Positions 5,780 to 7,995 of a stretch of DNA of 7,995 bases are shown in pieces. The notes below the pieces were generated by a model. That model searched no databases and had not been told where the DNA came from. It worked only from the letters and a program-made list of their open reading frames with translations. Source of the stretch: an uncultured Pseudomonadota bacterium (GTDB taxonomy: Bacteria > Myxococcota_A > UBA796 > CAJQPC01); assembly GCA_937915955.1 (NCBI GenBank), contig CALGIB010000400.1:1-7995 (forward strand), written 5' to 3'. Both the position numbers and the translations under genes were made by a program. The stretch's first letter is position 1. The number at the start of each line of letters is the position of its first letter.

Positions 5780-7588
5780 TCAGCCCACCGTGACGCGCCA
5801 GGCCCTCGGCGTGCCCAGGACGGGGCTGGTCAGCCTCGTCTCCTCGACCTTCAGGCCCTGGGCTTCGAGCCAGGCGCGGACCTCCTCGCGCTGGGCCACG
5901 GTCTCGGAGAAGGCGACCTGGTGGCCCTCGGCGCAGGCCTGCAGCTTCGCCGCGAAGTTCACCGTGGTGCCGAAGTAGTCGATGTTGCTGTTCAGGCGCA
6001 CGGCGATGCAGGGGCCTGTGTTCAGGCTGATCCGCAGGCGCACCGGGGTGTCCTCGCGCTCGCGGGGGAAGGCGCGCTGCATCGCCAGCGCGGCCTGGAG
6101 GGCCTGGGTCGGCTCCAGGAAGCTGGCCATCAGGGCGTCCCCGATGGTCTTGACCACCACCCCTTCGTGGGCGCGCGTGATCGCCAGCAGCTCGTCGAAG
6201 TGCTGCTTGATGTGGGCGAAGGCCTGGGGATCCCCCCGGTCGAGGTAGAGCCGGGTCGAGCCGACCACGTCGGTGAAGAGCACCGTCTGTTCGCCGAGCG
6301 CCAGGCGCACGCCCGCGTCGAGGTAGGCGTCCGAGTACAGGTCGCGGAACTCCTGCAGCGCGAAGAGCTGTCGCGGGCCGAGTCGATGCGGTGACCAGCT
6401 GCCGCGCTCGAGCACGAAGGTCGCGGGCCGGTCCAGGGTGTTCTCGAGGCGCACCCGAGGCTCCGGGGCGCCCACGGTGTGCTCGGAGGAGGGCCTCAGC
6501 ACCAGGCTCGAGGGGCCCTCGCCGAGCTCGACCAGCCCGCTGTGGTCGGCCACCCGGAGGCGCCAGGGGCCCGGGGCCAGGCGGGTCTTCAGCTCCAGGC
6601 TCTCGCCGGGCTGCAGGTGCTGCTGCAGGGCGATGTGCTCCTTCTGGGCCGGCTCGGCGGAGCAGTAGAAGCGCTCCGGGACCTGGCGGATCGAGGGGTG
6701 CACGTGGAAGACGATCTCGATGGCGTCCGGCCCCTGGGTGTCGAAGTCCAGCTCGCAGGCGGCGCAGCGGCCTTCGCTGGGGATGCCCGAGAGCTCGCCG
6801 CAGCTCTCTCGCACCCCTCGGCAGTGGGGGCAGACGACGTCCCACCTCATGCTGAGCAGGCCCGCCCGGGTGGCGTGCAGGGCCAGATCCACCAGCTTGC
6901 GAGGCGCCAGGCCCCACTCCTCGGCCAGCGCCAGCACCTGGATCCGGGCCAGGTCCAGGTCGTCGGCCCGGGCCAGCCACTCCCCCAGGCCGGCCACCAG
7001 CTCACGAGGCTGACCGGCCGCCAGCAGCAGCTCCTGCTTGCGGCGCAGCGCCGCCCAGTCCAGCTGGGGGTCCTGGGTCTGCTGCCAGGGCGAGTGCTCG
7101 CCGGGCCTGCTGGCCTCGATCTCCTCGACCACGCGGCGATAGCCGCGCTCCAGCCAGTCCCGGGCCGAGGCGAGCACCAGGCGCTGGAAGAACCCGCGCG
7201 GGATCCAGCCGAAGTAGACGGTGAGCAGGCAGCCCTCGCCGTCGGGCTCGAAGCGGTAGATCGCCCGCACCCACCAGGCCAGCCCGTACTGGTACTCGCG
7301 CACCGCGACGATCTGCTGGGCGGCGACCCAGGACCAGGGGTGCTCGGTCCAGACGTGGGTCATGCCGGCGGTCTCGGAGCGGCCCCGGACGCGGCCCTGG
7401 ACGTCCTCTTCGAACTGCATCTCGCCCAGTCCCAGCGCCCGGTTCAGGCGCGAGGTGTCCCGCAGCCAGAGCCAGAGCTCCTCGGGCGGCAGGCTGGAGC
7501 GCAGGGTCCAGTGCTGCTCCAGCGGCTCGCCAGCGGCCAGCATGCGCGCGGGCCAGGGGTGGGCCGCCAGCAGCTCGGGCAGCTCCAT
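5780..7588 (-). CDS. Class III adenylate cyclase with SRPBCC-like N-terminus and zinc ribbon (DUF5939-type)
   Basis: A 602-residue cytosolic protein predicted to make cAMP from ATP. Residues about 20-160 resemble an SRPBCC/START-like ligand-binding fold. A zinc-ribbon motif follows (CPHC at 253-256, CAAC at 275-278), then a beta-rich region to about 415, an arrangement like the DUF5939 region found with cyclases. The catalytic domain spans about 434-600: metal-binding Asp440 (LFTDVVGST) and Asp484 (KTIGDALMASF), adenine-selecting Lys480 and Asp537, and transition-state Asn544. The residue four after Asn544, normally Arg, is Lys548, so activity may be altered. No membrane segment or signal peptide is seen. 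The start at 7588 follows the upstream gene's TAG by 4 nt and has no clear Shine-Dalgarno, so it is probably translated by coupling in an operon. Confidence 0.9.
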   Translation of the reverse strand: MELPELLAAHPWPARMLAAGEPLEQHWTLRSSLPPEELWLWLRDTSRLNRALGLGEMQFEEDVQGRVRGRSETAGMTHVWTEHPWSWVAAQQIVAVREYQYGLAWWVRAIYRFEPDGEGCLLTVYFGWIPRGFFQRLVLASARDWLERGYRRVVEEIEASRPGEHSPWQQTQDPQLDWAALRRKQELLLAAGQPRELVAGLGEWLARADDLDLARIQVLALAEEWGLAPRKLVDLALHATRAGLLSMRWDVVCPHCRGVRESCGELSGIPSEGRCAACELDFDTQGPDAIEIVFHVHPSIRQVPERFYCSAEPAQKEHIALQQHLQPGESLELKTRLAPGPWRLRVADHSGLVELGEGPSSLVLRPSSEHTVGAPEPRVRLENTLDRPATFVLERGSWSPHRLGPRQLFALQEFRDLYSDAYLDAGVRLALGEQTVLFTDVVGSTRLYLDRGDPQAFAHIKQHFDELLAITRAHEGVVVKTIGDALMASFLEPTQALQAALAMQRAFPREREDTPVRLRISLNTGPCIAVRLNSNIDYFGTTVNFAAKLQACAEGHQVAFSETVAQREEVRAWLEAQGLKVEETRLTSPVLGTPRAWRVTVG

Positions 7589-7592
7589 GCGG

Positions 7593-7784
7593 CTAGAGCG
7601 GGCCGGTCGGGCGCGTCTTGTACATCACGTCGAGCAGGGCCTGGAACAGCTCGTCTTCGTCGGCGATGCTCGGGTGGTGCTCGCCGAGGACCTCGAGCAC
7701 CTCGTCCAGCTCGATGCGCTTGAGCGTCCACAGCGTCGGGTCGTCCTCGATCGCTTCCTGGACCAGCTCACGGGTGATCGTCAT
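7593..7784 (-). CDS. Small acidic protein of unknown function (63 residues)
   Basis: The frame from ATG at 7784 has GGAGG eight nt upstream and ends in TAG 4 nt before the cyclase start, so the two genes are probably co-transcribed and translationally coupled. The protein (MTITRELVQEAIEDDPTLWT...) is acidic, without signal peptide, membrane segment, cysteine or known motif, and looks like three or four amphipathic helices with a short polar tail. I do not recognise the family. Its tight link to the cyclase suggests a partner or regulator of that enzyme, but this rests on position alone. Confidence 0.72.
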   Translation of the reverse strand: MTITRELVQEAIEDDPTLWTLKRIELDEVLEVLGEHHPSIADEDELFQALLDVMYKTRPTGPL

Positions 7785-7812
7785 GGGGAGTGCCTCCGGG
7801 CCACGACAGCGT

Positions 7813-7830
7813 AGCGCGGGCAGCCGCGCT
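7813..7830 (-). terminator. Perfect 7-bp hairpin at the stop of the hemerythrin-like gene
   Basis: On the minus strand AGCGCGG (7830-7824) pairs with CCGCGCT (7819-7813) around the loop CTGC. The first A is the last base of the TGA stop. It lies in the 45 nt spacer before the 63-residue protein gene. No U-run follows, so it may act as an attenuator, RNA-stability element or Rho-linked end, or have no role. Confidence 0.38.
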
Positions 7831-7995
7831 CAAGCCCTGCGTCGAGCCCGAAGCTCCTCGACCATGGCCAGGTGCTCGGCCGCGGGCAGCTCGGCGATTC
7901 GCCCGAAGAGGTGCTCCTCCTCGGCCTCGAGGTGCCGCTCGAGCAGGGCGACGAAGGCCCGCTGGAGACGATCAAGCGGACGCTTGGCGGCCTCC
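7830..7995 (-). CDS. C-terminal end of a probable hemerythrin-domain protein (5' end outside window)
   Basis: The frame enters from the right edge and ends at TGA (7832-7830), giving the last 54 residues. The piece LLERHLEAEEEHLF is like the HxxxE-bearing helix of hemerythrin/HHE domains, where His21 and Glu25 (numbered from the window edge) would be di-iron ligands; the rest is a helical, Arg-rich tail. Such proteins bind oxygen, nitric oxide or iron, or sense them. Only one of the several metal motifs is in view, so the family call is provisional; another helical bundle is possible. It is 45 nt upstream of the small gene and in the same direction, so it may be the first visible member of the cyclase operon. 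Confidence 0.55.
   Translation of the reverse strand, partial: EAAKRPLDRLQRAFVALLERHLEAEEEHLFGRIAELPAAEHLAMVEELRARRRA

Noticed and set aside
5280..6980. Long minus-strand frame leading into the paralogue remnant
   Set aside because: Out of frame with the cyclase and hpf over most of its length; only the last 34 codons show homology.
6479..7723. Plus-strand frame of 414 residues opposite the cyclase
   Set aside because: Antisense shadow of the cyclase gene, with Gly/Gln/Leu-rich low complexity and no start signals.

Overview
The window is very GC-rich, with strong GC bias at third codon positions and densely packed genes. A lipoprotein with MopE-type Asp/Cys repeats and a bacterial fibrinogen-like (GGGWT) domain, a DUF5939-type class III cyclase and outer-membrane-type genes all suggest a Gram-negative bacterium of the Myxococcota/deltaproteobacterial kind. 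That placement is an inference from gene content and composition. No rRNA, tRNA, CRISPR array, transposase or phage gene was seen.

Left part (1-3228). A partial gene of unknown function runs off the left edge on the minus strand. Divergent to it is a 644-residue predicted lipoprotein with seven calcium/metal-binding-like repeats and a C-terminal fibrinogen-like domain. Its stop codon overlaps the GTG start of a QueD/6-pyruvoyl-tetrahydropterin synthase gene. After queD comes a 0.47 kb stretch whose only recognisable content is a broken minus-strand gene, carrying two in-frame TAG codons and one frameshift.

Middle (3172-5332). A sigma70-like promoter precedes puuD, an integral membrane urate oxidase with its own cytochrome c domain. 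It converges, with a 23 nt gap, on a minus-strand gene for a probable outer membrane beta-barrel protein. The start codon and Shine-Dalgarno of that gene lie in a perfect 10-bp hairpin. Just upstream lies a 34-codon remnant of a paralogue, in the same frame, ending at its own stop codon.

Right part (5330-7995, all minus strand, in transcription order): the 3' end of a probable hemerythrin-domain gene, a 63-residue acidic protein of unknown function, an SRPBCC-like/zinc-ribbon/class III adenylate cyclase, and a short HPF/RaiA-family ribosome hibernation factor. The hibernation gene has a near-perfect sigma54 (-24/-12) promoter about 20 nt upstream of its Shine-Dalgarno/start region.

The most interesting reading is a possible signalling cluster: an oxygen/iron-type sensor protein, a cAMP-producing enzyme with an unusual N-terminus and a Lys in place of the transition-state Arg, and a sigma54-controlled hibernation factor. 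Whether these parts work together is a hypothesis from adjacency only.
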